Assembly (NCBI GenBank): GCA_947630155.1
Contig: CANRGM010000015.1
Coordinates: 1 to 19,178 of the forward strand
Origin: an uncultured Clostridia bacterium
GTDB lineage: Bacteria > Bacillota > Clostridia > TANB77 > CAG-508
Direction of reading: 5' to 3'
Length of the DNA stretch: 19,178 bases
The notes beneath the pieces were generated by a model. That model did no database searches, had not been told where the DNA came from, and worked only from the letters and a program-made list of their open reading frames with translations. Both the position numbers and the translations under genes were made by a program. The first letter of the stretch is position 1. The number at the start of each line of letters is the position of its first letter. Below, in pieces: positions 1-7,280 of this stretch.

Positions 1-2
1 AC

Positions 3-71
3 AGAAGAAAAATTGATGGCTCTTATTCTGCCTTGGAAAAATTTGCAGAATGGTATCAGAATAATAGTTAG
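3..71 (+). CDS. C-terminal end of an unidentified protein (5' truncated by window edge)
   Basis: Frame 3 is open from the first base and ends at a TAG at 69-71. It gives 22 residues that end in a charged, aromatic helix-like tail (ALEKFAEWYQNNS). Frame 2 closes at once. Frame 1 stays open to about 154 but runs straight through the duplicated leader copy, so it is unlikely to be coding. The fragment is too short to assign to a family. It lies upstream of the duplicated carboxypeptidase leader. Confidence 0.35.
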   Translation, partial: RRKIDGSYSALEKFAEWYQNNS

Positions 72-109
72 ATTTAAAGAATTAATCAATAATAATATTA
101 TTAATATAA

Positions 110-276
110 AAGCATATATTATACAAAACGAAAGTGGGGTATGATATATGCTTTTTAAAGTAAATAAATACGTTGCTAAAATAACGACAATAACCTTGAA
201 AGATAAAGTTCCATGTAGTGAAAAAACTTCACTAAAAGCTACCTTTATGGTAGTTTTTTTTAGTTTAAAGTTGTAA
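110..276 (+). pseudogene. Internally deleted copy of the carboxypeptidase gene 5' end (leader plus 42-codon remnant)
   Basis: Bases 110-158 are identical to 4371-4419, the leader and first codons of the full carboxypeptidase gene. Bases 159-189 continue the match with six differences. The copy then jumps in frame from codon 14 to the equivalent of codon 118, losing 309 nt (103 codons). The jump lies at an ataacatt repeat present in the intact gene at 4451-4458 and 4760-4767 (ataacctt at 190-197 here). After the jump, about 33 of 36 bases match the region around 4767-4801, and similarity then ends. The remnant ORF (ATG 148, stop 274-276) lacks the catalytic SxxK, SxN and KTG motifs. It is therefore a decayed partial duplicate and not an enzyme. 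A short unknown peptide product cannot be excluded. Confidence 0.85.
232..261 (+). terminator. Probable intrinsic terminator
   Basis: The stem CTACC (239-243) pairs with GGTAG (249-253) around a TTTAT loop, and eight T follow. The flanking ACTAAAA and TTTTAGT can extend the pairing past a bulge. It would stop transcription entering from the deleted carboxypeptidase copy. Confidence 0.55.
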
Positions 277-294
277 ATTACTATACATAAAACG

Positions 295-323
295 TTGACA
301 ATATTTACATAATGTGATAAAAT
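295..323 (+). promoter_or_regulatory. Sigma-A-type promoter for the APH-like kinase gene
   Basis: TTGACA (295-300) and TAAAAT (318-323) are separated by 17 bases, about 45 bases upstream of the kinase start. AAGGAGG (354-360) then precedes the ATG at 368 with 7-base spacing. Confidence 0.75.
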
Positions 324-367
324 CTATGCATAACTTTTTTTATAAATACTATTAAGGAGGAAGTTAC

Positions 368-1264
368 ATGGAGAATTATTTAGATTTAATCAATGACTAT
401 TTTAAGGAGCAGAATGATTTGATATGTTTCAATTCTTATAGTAATGATGTAAGATTGTTCAAAAATCATATCATAAAGACCTTTATTAGTCGGGAGAGAA
501 TGGAAAAATGTATTGTTGGATTACAGATTATGAGCAATACTCCTATAAATGTACCAACCATACAATTCGTTAGTTCGGAAAGAAACATAATAGTAGAAAA
601 CTACATTGAAGGCGTAGCACTGAATGAGTATACTACACATTTGACAAGGAGGATGCTATATGACATTGGTAAACTAATGGGAGATTTTCACAATATAAAT
701 GTCAGTAGTAAAGATGATGAAAACGCTTGGGTTATCACCATTCTATCAGATATGGTAAAGATTAGACAAAAACTAGCACCTTATGAAGAAGATTTCATAG
801 AGAGCATTACTTTTGTGGAAAATGAAAGTCGGAAACTATTTCAGAATTTGCATTTTACATATGTTCATGGAGATTTCAGACCAGCCAATATAATTCTGAG
901 TCAACCAGAAGGAAATTACTATCTGATTGATTTTGAAAACTTTACAATTGGTGATCCAACCTTGGATTTATACAAGATGCTTAGTGTGCTCAAGTCTTAC
1001 AAAGACTATAACAATGACGATGTTGCAGCATTTTTAACTGGTTATTCAGATGTTAGAACACTCCCTACAGAGCTAGTTGATAAGTGGAACTTTTATGATG
1101 TTTATTATTCTCTAAGAAGTGTTCGAAGAGCGATAAACGATAAACATTTTAGGAATTCTGAAGATCAATACATTAGAAATGCTGACAGGAGTGCTCAAAG
1201 AAAAAATCCGAAAACTCTTATGATGGCAAATTGGTTAGAAGAATATGTGAATAATCTACATTAA
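368..1264 (+). CDS. Aminoglycoside phosphotransferase/choline kinase-like protein
   Basis: This 298-residue soluble protein has the APH-family catalytic signature. The Brenner-like loop HGDFRPANI carries H167, D169 and N174. It is followed by LIDFEN (D188) and GDPTLDL, the metal-binding and activation segment of this kinase-like fold. The N-terminal lobe is divergent, so the substrate (antibiotic, small alcohol or other) cannot be told. An AAGGAGG site and a TTGACA/TAAAAT promoter make the start secure. The gene stands alone between a decayed carboxypeptidase copy and a strong hairpin at 1272-1298. It is the only gene here with plain in-frame CGG codons (491-493 and 830-832), which suggests an origin outside the host lineage. 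Family assignment is sound. A resistance role is not supported by anything beyond the fold. Confidence 0.8.
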   Translation: MENYLDLINDYFKEQNDLICFNSYSNDVRLFKNHIIKTFISRERMEKCIVGLQIMSNTPINVPTIQFVSSERNIIVENYIEGVALNEYTTHLTRRMLYDIGKLMGDFHNINVSSKDDENAWVITILSDMVKIRQKLAPYEEDFIESITFVENESRKLFQNLHFTYVHGDFRPANIILSQPEGNYYLIDFENFTIGDPTLDLYKMLSVLKSYKDYNNDDVAAFLTGYSDVRTLPTELVDKWNFYDVYYSLRSVRRAINDKHFRNSEDQYIRNADRSAQRKNPKTLMMANWLEEYVNNLH

Positions 1265-1271
1265 GTGTATT

Positions 1272-1298
1272 TGGGCAATGAAATATTTTCATTGCCCA
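1272..1298. terminator. Perfect 12-bp hairpin after the kinase gene
   Basis: TGGGCAATGAAA and TTTCATTGCCCA form a perfect 12-bp stem around a TAT loop, starting 8 bases after the kinase stop. No run of T follows directly (CTATTATAAAAAC), so termination may be partial. A hairpin here argues against translation starting at the GTG at 1265. Confidence 0.55.
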
Positions 1299-1360
1299 CT
1301 ATTATAAAAACAAAAAAATATTTTCGTAGTATAAAAATGGCAAATGGAAAAGGAGTAAGT

Positions 1361-2461
1361 ATGATATTAGATGAAGGGAATATTATAACGAAAGATAATA
1401 ATGCTAATTATATAGGAGAAATAATTAGTGAAGGATTAACAAATCCAGTGGTAAGAGAATTGTGTACACAAGGCCAAGGTAAGAGTTCTGAGGAAATAAA
1501 AAAAATACAAAATGAATTTTGTAGATTTGTTGGATTTTGTATATTATTTAGGAGTGCACAAGATATTGGAAAGTATATGTCTTTAGATAATAGAGAAGAA
1601 CAATCAAAATTTCTTAAAGAAAAAATTGCTGAAAAATTAGGAATTGATAAAGGAGAGGTTGAGTTTAGAAAAAAAGATATAGTAAGATACGCATATCAAA
1701 ATTTTAAGAAGAATGGATATGTATTCCATGCTGCTAATAGTGCATCGGTTAAAATGAAAATGATTACAGGGTTAAGAGATAATATTGCAACCCCTGAACA
1801 ACAGAAAGAACTATTGTATATAGAACATATATATAGAAAATATGATCCTGCCAGCCCATATAGTCCACTAGGGCATGGTGCAATAGATATATTAGAAAAT
1901 AAAACGGGTTGGTTTTTTGATGGATTTCCAATTCATTCCATGGGATATGCAAATTCCCCACAATGGTTCAGTTATTTTTGTGGAAAAAGTTATGTTTATT
2001 TTGATAGTATACCAGAAGAAAGAAGAAATGGTTATGCGAATAGAGATTATAAAACAGCACTTGAAGCAATTATCTGGCTAATAAAAGATAGAAACATGTC
2101 AGTTGAAGATGCAAAAAAAATGATATATTTTTTTAAAAAATGCTGGTCTGAATACAAGAATACTACGCCATGTTTAATGTTTGTTCCAGTAAAAGAAGTT
2201 GAGGTAAATGATGGAATTGAATTTGAACAATATTTAAGTGACGAAGGTACGAATGAATTATTTAATGATATTATTTTAGGAAAAGTTAATCCGGGAAAAA
2301 ATTATTGTTGCAAAAAAACAATCGAACCAGAGAAACTCTCATATACAGATTTATCTTCAATTCTTCCAAGATTTATTATTGATAGAAAAAAATTGATAGA
2401 TGATGAATCTCAAAATAATTTAAATCAATTAAGAACTCAGTATGATAAAGAAGAAAGATAG
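1361..2461 (+). CDS. Uncharacterised protein, first gene of a MYG1/HD operon
   Basis: I chose the ATG at 1361 (366 residues) because AAGGAG (1350-1355) sits five bases upstream. The frame also opens earlier, at GTG 1265, but that start lies against the kinase stop and the 12-bp hairpin falls within it. I do not recognise the family with certainty. The protein is soluble, with no signal peptide or membrane segment. A central block near residues 120-235 holds GYVFHAANSASVKMKMITGL, then GHGAIDI, KTGWFFDGFPIHSMGYANSP and a cysteine-glycine (YFCG). An N-terminal FHAA/GL pattern followed by a Gly-rich aromatic stretch faintly recalls ADP-ribosyltransferase-like folds. That is a guess from pattern only. 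The lysine-rich C-terminus is likely flexible. The MYG1 gene follows after 59 bases and the HD gene after that, so the three probably act together. Confidence 0.7.
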   Translation: MILDEGNIITKDNNANYIGEIISEGLTNPVVRELCTQGQGKSSEEIKKIQNEFCRFVGFCILFRSAQDIGKYMSLDNREEQSKFLKEKIAEKLGIDKGEVEFRKKDIVRYAYQNFKKNGYVFHAANSASVKMKMITGLRDNIATPEQQKELLYIEHIYRKYDPASPYSPLGHGAIDILENKTGWFFDGFPIHSMGYANSPQWFSYFCGKSYVYFDSIPEERRNGYANRDYKTALEAIIWLIKDRNMSVEDAKKMIYFFKKCWSEYKNTTPCLMFVPVKEVEVNDGIEFEQYLSDEGTNELFNDIILGKVNPGKNYCCKKTIEPEKLSYTDLSSILPRFIIDRKKLIDDESQNNLNQLRTQYDKEER

Positions 2462-2520
2462 ACAAATCTATAACTTGATAAATTTTAACAATGTTATATA
2501 ATTAACAAGGGAGGTAAAAT

Positions 2521-3408
2521 ATGAGTTCAAATAAATACAAAAATATACAATTAACTAATCAAATTGATGAGGCTAATTGTATAACACATTCAGGTAGATT
2601 TCATGTTGATGATGTTATATCAACAATATTTTTAAGCAAAGTAATTGATAATGTTATTTTATCAAGAGTTCCTACTATAGGAAATAAGAATGTAGAAGAT
2701 AAAATTGTTTATGATATAGGGTTAGGAGAATTTGATCATCACCAAAAAAACAGGAATGGTAAAAGAGAGAATGGAATTTATTATTCATCTATAGGTTTAT
2801 TGTGGAAGAAAATTGGTAAAGAATATCTAAAGAAACTAGGAGTTAAGAATATAGATAAAACGTTTGAATATATGGATAAGGAACTGATACAATATATTGA
2901 TGCAGCAGACAATATGCAGATAGAATATGTGGAAAACAAAATATCACCAGATTTTATCAAGTTGTGTAATCCTCAATGGAATGAAAATATATCAGAAGAT
3001 GAGGCTTTTATTAATGCGTTAAAATTAGCAGATGGATTTTGGGATGTGTATATAAAAAATGCAATAGCAGAGGTAGAAGGAATAGAGGTTATTTTAGGGA
3101 AAATTGCTAAATGTAAAGAATGTTATTTAATATTTGATAGAGAAATGCCATATAGAAAAGCAATACAATTATCTGGTGATAATAAAATAAAATATGTAAT
3201 TTTTAAATCACGAAGGGAAGGATATGAGGTTAGAATTGTAAAAGATGTGTGTAAATTTAAGGATGAAATAGTTTTAGCTAAGGATATAGATACTTCTAGG
3301 AAAGTAACAGGAATAAATGAATTAACATACGTAGATAATCATGGAAAACTATGTTGCACAGAAACATTGGATAGTGCAATTCAAGTTGTAGAATATAATG
3401 AATTGTAA
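2521..3408 (+). CDS. MYG1 family (UPF0160, DHH superfamily) putative metal-dependent nuclease
   Basis: The 295 residues carry the MYG1 signature in order: THSGRFHVDD (22-31, metal ligands H28/D30/D31), IVYDIG (D65), FDHHQ (D72, H73, H74) and SSIGLLWKKIGKEY near residue 90. IDAADN follows near residue 120. This pattern is the DHH-type phosphoesterase core, and the eukaryotic homologue MYG1 is described as a 3'-5' RNA exonuclease. Here an RNA- or nucleotide-cleaving role is inferred from the family. The length is slightly under the ~320-350 usual for MYG1. GGGAGG (2510-2515) precedes the ATG. The gene lies between an unknown protein and an HD hydrolase, each within about 60 bases, which implies co-transcription. 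Bacterial MYG1 homologues are sporadic, which supports accessory status. Confidence 0.85.
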   Translation: MSSNKYKNIQLTNQIDEANCITHSGRFHVDDVISTIFLSKVIDNVILSRVPTIGNKNVEDKIVYDIGLGEFDHHQKNRNGKRENGIYYSSIGLLWKKIGKEYLKKLGVKNIDKTFEYMDKELIQYIDAADNMQIEYVENKISPDFIKLCNPQWNENISEDEAFINALKLADGFWDVYIKNAIAEVEGIEVILGKIAKCKECYLIFDREMPYRKAIQLSGDNKIKYVIFKSRREGYEVRIVKDVCKFKDEIVLAKDIDTSRKVTGINELTYVDNHGKLCCTETLDSAIQVVEYNEL

Positions 3409-3455
3409 AAGGTAAGTATATAGTGGGTTTATAATATTATTAGGGAGGAATTTAA

Positions 3456-4304
3456 ATGACATATAATTTTTTTGAAGAAAATAGTCAATTTTTAAAATCG
3501 ATTAATGCAATTTCGGAAAGTGGCTTTTATAAAGAAGTAACTCCAGAACTTGGATATCAGCACAAGATAGGCCATATTCAAAAAGTTATGTTATTATCGC
3601 AAATTATTGCACAAAATGAAGATTTAGATGAAAAACAAGTGAAAATATTATTAGCTTCAGCTGCTTTTCATGATTCTGGTAGAACGAGAGATAGGGATAA
3701 TGGCGAACATGGAGTTTCCAGTGCAGAAATTGCGGGAAATTACTTTATGAAAAATCCAAATAATCCATATGGAATTACGCAAAGTGAAATAGGAATTATT
3801 CAAACAGCAATCGCTTATCATGTTATTAATGAGAATATACCAGGAAAAGTAGACGAATCAAGATTAATGAAATTATGTCTAGAATATGGTGTGAATATTA
3901 AAGAAAATTTTGAAAATGTAAAACAAATATCTGCAATATTAAAGGATGCAGATGCTTTGGATAGAGCAAGATTTTCATCAAGGTCATCGTCCCCAAATAG
4001 TCTAGATTCTAGCATGTTAAGAACAAAGACTGCTAAAATGGAGTCTGTTATTGAGTTTGCAAGAGAAATAAATCAGACTTATGCTACATATGTATTAAGA
4101 GAAAATTATCCTAATGAACCAATTGAACAAGGGGATAGCGCAAAAACATTACAATTTTTGAGATATAATTATAAGATAAAAAATGGTGGAGTGCGTAAAA
4201 TAGAAAACGAGATTTCAGTAAAAACTGCAATAACTATGTTTAGGAAAATTTTGGAAAATACAAAGATGAGAGCAGAAGTAGAAGATGATGAAAGAGAATT
4301 GTAA
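3456..4304 (+). CDS. HD-domain phosphohydrolase
   Basis: The 282 residues have the HD metal-binding set: H40 (GHIQKV), H72-D73 (FHDSGR), H85 (GEHG) and an aspartate in LKDADALDRARF near residue 168. HD proteins hydrolyse phosphate esters of nucleotides, and the substrate is not evident here. The protein is cytosolic, with no membrane segment. After the HD core, a serine-rich stretch (about residues 174-188) leads to a helical C-terminus rich in charged residues. AGGGAGG (3443-3449) lies seven bases before the ATG. It is the last gene of the operon with the unknown protein and the MYG1-like nuclease. Two phosphoesterase types in a row suggest sequential breakdown of an RNA end or nucleotide. 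No clear intrinsic terminator is seen in the 104 bases before the carboxypeptidase gene. Confidence 0.85.
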   Translation: MTYNFFEENSQFLKSINAISESGFYKEVTPELGYQHKIGHIQKVMLLSQIIAQNEDLDEKQVKILLASAAFHDSGRTRDRDNGEHGVSSAEIAGNYFMKNPNNPYGITQSEIGIIQTAIAYHVINENIPGKVDESRLMKLCLEYGVNIKENFENVKQISAILKDADALDRARFSSRSSSPNSLDSSMLRTKTAKMESVIEFAREINQTYATYVLRENYPNEPIEQGDSAKTLQFLRYNYKIKNGGVRKIENEISVKTAITMFRKILENTKMRAEVEDDEREL

Positions 4305-4370
4305 TTTCAATATTATAGATGATGTTTTCTTCCTATAAGATTTTTTATAACACGAATAAATAAAGCAATT

Positions 4371-4408
4371 AAGCATATATTATACAAAACGAAAGTGGGG
4401 TATGATAT
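4371..4408 (+). promoter_or_regulatory. Carboxypeptidase leader, perfectly conserved in the upstream copy
   Basis: The 38 bases before the ATG, plus the first 11 coding bases, are identical to 110-158, while the following 31 bases differ at six positions. The leader contains a GTGGGG ribosome binding site (8 bases before the ATG) and an AT-rich upstream part. The identity suggests recent exchange or functional constraint. I cannot assign a sigma factor. Confidence 0.45.
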
Positions 4409-5677
4409 ATGCTTTTTAAGTTAAATAAATATGTTGCTAAAATAACAGCGATAACATTATTGTTATACATAATATGCTCAGTTGTTATAGTATCAAATGC
4501 AGAGAATTATGAGTGGTCAGTAACTAATAGTTTGGAAACTGTTGAAACAAATGCTAATGTATCAGAAGAACTAGCAACAACAACTAAAGAAAATAATGCT
4601 AAAAATGAGTTGAAATTAGAATGCGAATCTGCAATTTTAATTGAACAGAATAGTGGTCAAGTGTTATATGAAAAAAATCCACATGAAAAGTTAAGACCAG
4701 CGAGTGTTACAAAACTTATGACATTATTGCTAATTTTTGAAGCTTTAGATTCAGGACAAATAACATTGGAAGATAAAGTTCCATGTAGTGAAAATGCTTC
4801 ATCAATGGGTGGTTCTCAAATTTGGTTAGATACTCGTGAAGAATTAACTGTGAATGAAATGCTTAAGGCTATGTGTGTGGTTTCTGCAAATGATTGCACA
4901 GTTGCAATGGCAGAGTATATAGCTGGTTCTGAAGAATCGTTTGTTGAAAAAATGAATGCAAGGGCAAATGAGCTTGGAATGAAGGATACTTGCTTTAAAA
5001 ATTGTCATGGGATTGATGAAGATGGGCATGTTACTTCTAGTTATGATATTTCATTAATGTCCAGAGAATTATTGACTAAGCATCCAGATATAACTAATTA
5101 CACTACAATATACATGGATTCTTTGCGTGATGGAAAATCACAATTGGTAAATACTAATAAGTTGGTAAGAAATTATAAAGGTGCTACAGGATTAAAAACA
5201 GGTTCGACTTCTTTAGCGTTGTATAATCTATCTGCAAGTGCTACTAGGGATGATCTATCATTGATAGCAGTAGTAATGAAGGCTCCAACTAGTAATCAAA
5301 GGTTTGAAGATGCAAAAAAATTATTGGATTATGGATTTAAAAATTATGAGTTTAAACAATTTGCAAAATCAGGTGATGTTATTGCAAATGTTATGGTTGA
5401 AAAAGGTGTGGAAAAAAATGTTGATGCTGTGTTGAGTGGAACTTGTGGAATTTTGTTAAAAAAAGGAAATGAAGGTGATGTGGTTCAGAATGTTCAAATA
5501 GATGAGAAATTATCTGCGCCTGTTGAGAAAGGGCAGAAGATAGGATGTGTTACTTTTACTTTGGATGGAGAGGTTTTGCAGTCTGTGGATATTTTGGCTG
5601 ATAGGGAAGTGAAAAAGCAGAGTTTGATGAATGTGGCTTCATATATTTATGAGAGGTGGTTTTGTTTGTTGCGTTAA
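4409..5677 (+). CDS. D-alanyl-D-alanine carboxypeptidase (penicillin-binding protein 5/DacF type)
   Basis: The enzyme trims the terminal D-alanine from peptidoglycan stem peptides outside the membrane. The 422 residues start with a lysine-bearing N-terminus and a hydrophobic signal (about 14-30, cleavage likely near SNAEN). The serine peptidase S11 motifs are all present: S99-V-T-K102 (nucleophile serine and lysine), S159-A-N161 and K263-T-G265. A PBP5 C-terminal beta domain follows (about 310-400), and the end is an amphipathic, aromatic helix (NVASYIYERWFCLLR) typical of membrane anchoring. The length fits DacB/DacF/DacA relatives, and the exact paralogue cannot be fixed. It is transcribed alone. 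A deleted copy of its 5' end lies 4.2 kb upstream, on the other side of the accessory genes. Confidence 0.93.
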   Translation: MLFKLNKYVAKITAITLLLYIICSVVIVSNAENYEWSVTNSLETVETNANVSEELATTTKENNAKNELKLECESAILIEQNSGQVLYEKNPHEKLRPASVTKLMTLLLIFEALDSGQITLEDKVPCSENASSMGGSQIWLDTREELTVNEMLKAMCVVSANDCTVAMAEYIAGSEESFVEKMNARANELGMKDTCFKNCHGIDEDGHVTSSYDISLMSRELLTKHPDITNYTTIYMDSLRDGKSQLVNTNKLVRNYKGATGLKTGSTSLALYNLSASATRDDLSLIAVVMKAPTSNQRFEDAKKLLDYGFKNYEFKQFAKSGDVIANVMVEKGVEKNVDAVLSGTCGILLKKGNEGDVVQNVQIDEKLSAPVEKGQKIGCVTFTLDGEVLQSVDILADREVKKQSLMNVASYIYERWFCLLR

Positions 5678-5708
5678 AAGGTGTGTGTATGCTTTTGCAG
5701 TAAGCCAC

Positions 5709-5959
5709 CCCAAAATATAAGGATAGGTATGCCAGTGGATATATATTGTTTTGAAAATACTTCCCAACAGCGCACAGAGAGTAATAATTCCTGAGTGGGG
5801 AGTGTCGTTTAAATGTGTTGCTGTGGGGTAGTTTGTTAGCGTTTTTTGAGTGTGCTGTGGGTGGGGAATTATAACTCTCTGTAGCTAGTCGGTCCCCACT
5901 TAAGCCGTATTTTCAAAACAATATATATCCACTGGCATACCTATCCTTATATTTTTGGG
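5709..5959. mobile_element. Element with ~52-bp terminal inverted repeats (MITE-like or structured RNA)
   Basis: Arms 5709-5760 and 5907-5959 are reverse complements over 52 of 53 bases (one extra T in the right arm). A further AGTAA/TTACT pair lies just outside. The 146-base centre has a second inverted repeat (5774-5791 with 5865-5882, one mismatch) and competing pairings. It is clearly richer in G and GT runs than its surroundings. No ORF fits. It lies between the convergent carboxypeptidase and VanW genes, so it could also act as a two-way terminator. I found no clear target-site duplication. This element fills the only gene-free stretch over 300 bases after the first gene. Confidence 0.7.
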
Positions 5960-5987
5960 TTACTCTACAATAATGAGAGAGAGATAT

Positions 5988-6708
5988 TTACTCATAAGTT
6001 ATTTGAGTTATTTTGGCATAGACATTTACATCATCACACCAGGTGTATAATTTTATTTCATTGCCCGTGTTATTTACAAATTTTAAATCAGCTGTGTTGT
6101 AGGATACGGTTGCATCTTTTCCATCTTCTATATAATCAACACTTCTACCATGTTCATGTCTTTCTGTAACATTAATTCCGTGGAATTGCTAAAGCTGCAT
6201 TATATAGAGTGGTGCTGACTTGACAGTTTCCTCCTCCTAGTGCAAATTTAATTTGTTTATTAACATATATTTCAGCTTCTTTATAGCCTTCTTCTGCTGT
6301 ACATGGACCTACTATTTGATTGAAAGAAAAAGTTTCTCCGTTTTGTAGAACTTTTTCATTTATTTTTCCACATGTTAATTTAATATTTGTTATACGATTA
6401 GCTACACCAGATTTTAGTGGAGTGCTAAAGCTAGAAAGCTCAGTTTCTTTAATTGTTTTATTTGAATTTTCATTATTGTTAGTAGTGTTATCATCATTAC
6501 CTGAATTATTTATAACATTGCCATCATCTTCGCCATCATGTTCTATTTCATTTTTATTTATACTTGTTCGAGAAAAATTCACTTTATCATTATTTCCTAC
6601 ATTTTCTGAGTTTTTGTTATTATCACATCCTGATAGGAGTATTAAAATAAACAATATAGTTAAACCATATATTAAACTTTTGATTGATTTTTTTGCATAA
6701 ATTTTCAT
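5988..6708 (-). CDS. VanW-domain lipoprotein, complete only across a +1 frame change at CGG
   Basis: Reading from 6708, the protein starts with a lipoprotein signal (lipobox LSGC, C28) and an Asn/Asp/Glu-rich linker (about 29-92). It then enters the VanW domain: NRITNIKLTCGKINEKVLQNGETFSFN, GPCTAEEGYKEA and GGGNCQVSTTLYNAALAIP. The frame then hits CGG-AAT-TAA and ends at 178 residues. The +1 frame continues at GGA 6177-6179 without interruption as GINVTERHEHGRSVDYIEDGKDATV and on to a stop at 5988-5990. That is the expected VanW C-terminal half, and it gives about 239 residues in all. Removing a single base (6180) would restore one frame. AAGGAGG lies seven bases before the ATG. The role in other bacteria is poorly known (cell envelope, named from vancomycin clusters, not itself evidence of resistance). 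It is either recoded, a fresh pseudogene, or a sequence error. Confidence 0.85.
6177..6183 (-). other. Putative +1 frameshift site CCA-CGG-A in the VanW gene
   Basis: In the zero frame the codons are ATT CCA CGG AAT TAA. In the restored protein the reading is ATT CCA (C)GGA ATT AAT, so four bases stand for one residue between Pro and Ile. No Shine-Dalgarno-like stimulator is visible just upstream, unlike the prfB frameshift. Confidence 0.5.
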
Positions 6709-6773
6709 ATATTTTCCTCCTTAAAATCTATTGTATAAAAAATATTTTCTCCATAAGAAAAATTTATATACTA

Positions 6774-6802
6774 TTGTTAAATTGTAAAATATGGATTATA
6801 AT
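6774..6802 (+). promoter_or_regulatory. Sigma-A-type promoter for the PH-domain gene
   Basis: TTGTTA (6774-6779) and a perfect TATAAT (6797-6802) are separated by 17 bases, about 70 bases before the gene. On the other strand the same spacer region also offers a weaker TTGAAA/TACAAT pair (18-base spacing) for the VanW gene. Confidence 0.7.
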
Positions 6803-6871
6803 ATTTTCAAGTAAAATTCTAAATGGTAAAATTTGTTAAAATTAAATAAAATAAAGAGGAGTGTTGTTATT

Positions 6872-7270
6872 ATGAATAAAAAAGCAAATATCGAGATAAA
6901 TTATATTTGGGAAGACAGAAAAAGACCAATTTTTGGATTACCATTATCATTTACTAAATATAAGATGTCAGATGAAAAATTAATAATAGAAACAGGCTTT
7001 TTATCAATTGCACAAGAAGAAATTAGATTATATAGAATAATGGATGTGAGTGTAAGATGTTCTCTATTTCAAAGGATTTTTAATGTTGGAACAATACATT
7101 GTTGTTCTGCAGATAAGTCAACACCAGAGTTTGATATTAAAAATGTAAAAAATCCTATTCAAGTTAAAGAATTAATTTCTCAAAATGTTGAAGAAGAAAG
7201 AAATAGAAAAAGAATTGCTGGAAGAGAATTTATGGAATTTGGAGATTATGAACATGATGAACATATTTAA
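6872..7270 (+). CDS. Bacterial PH-domain (DUF304/bPH2-like) protein
   Basis: The ATG at 6872 is preferred (132 residues) because AGAGGAG lies at 6855-6861. The longer frame from TTG 6833 lacks a ribosome binding site. The protein begins with IWEDRKRPIFGLPLSFTKYKMSDEKL and continues IIETGFLSIAQEEIRLYRIMDVSVRCSLFQRIF..GTIHC. This is the standard strand order of the bacterial PH domain found in YdbS/YdbT-like proteins, including the conserved I-R-L-Y-R-I-x-D-V turn. Unlike YdbS/YdbT it has no transmembrane segments. The C-terminal 30 residues are charged. Its function is unknown, and binding to proteins or membrane surfaces is the usual inference for this fold. It is probably monocistronic, since rny has its own promoter. 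Confidence 0.75.
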   Translation: MNKKANIEINYIWEDRKRPIFGLPLSFTKYKMSDEKLIIETGFLSIAQEEIRLYRIMDVSVRCSLFQRIFNVGTIHCCSADKSTPEFDIKNVKNPIQVKELISQNVEEERNRKRIAGREFMEFGDYEHDEHI

Positions 7271-7280
7271 TAAAAAACAC

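Noticed and set aside
148..276. 42-codon ORF as a real small gene
   Set aside because: It is explained by an in-frame deletion of the carboxypeptidase gene and has no independent coding signature.
1265..1360. Upstream GTG start extending the unknown protein by 32 residues
   Set aside because: The segment contains a perfect 12-bp hairpin and no ribosome binding site, whereas ATG 1361 has AAGGAG at ideal spacing.
4371..4411. Sigma-F/sigma-G promoter in the carboxypeptidase leader
   Set aside because: GCATA and GGGTATGAT are present, but the spacing is about 20 and the -10 would overlap the start codon; GTGGGG is better read as the ribosome binding site.
5790..5870. G-quadruplex in the core of the inverted-repeat element
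   Set aside because: Four G-runs exist but the loops are long and irregular; stem pairing explains the region better.
6833..6871. TTG start for the PH-domain protein
   Set aside because: No ribosome binding site is seen; the AGAGGAG would lie inside the coding sequence and serves ATG 6872 instead.
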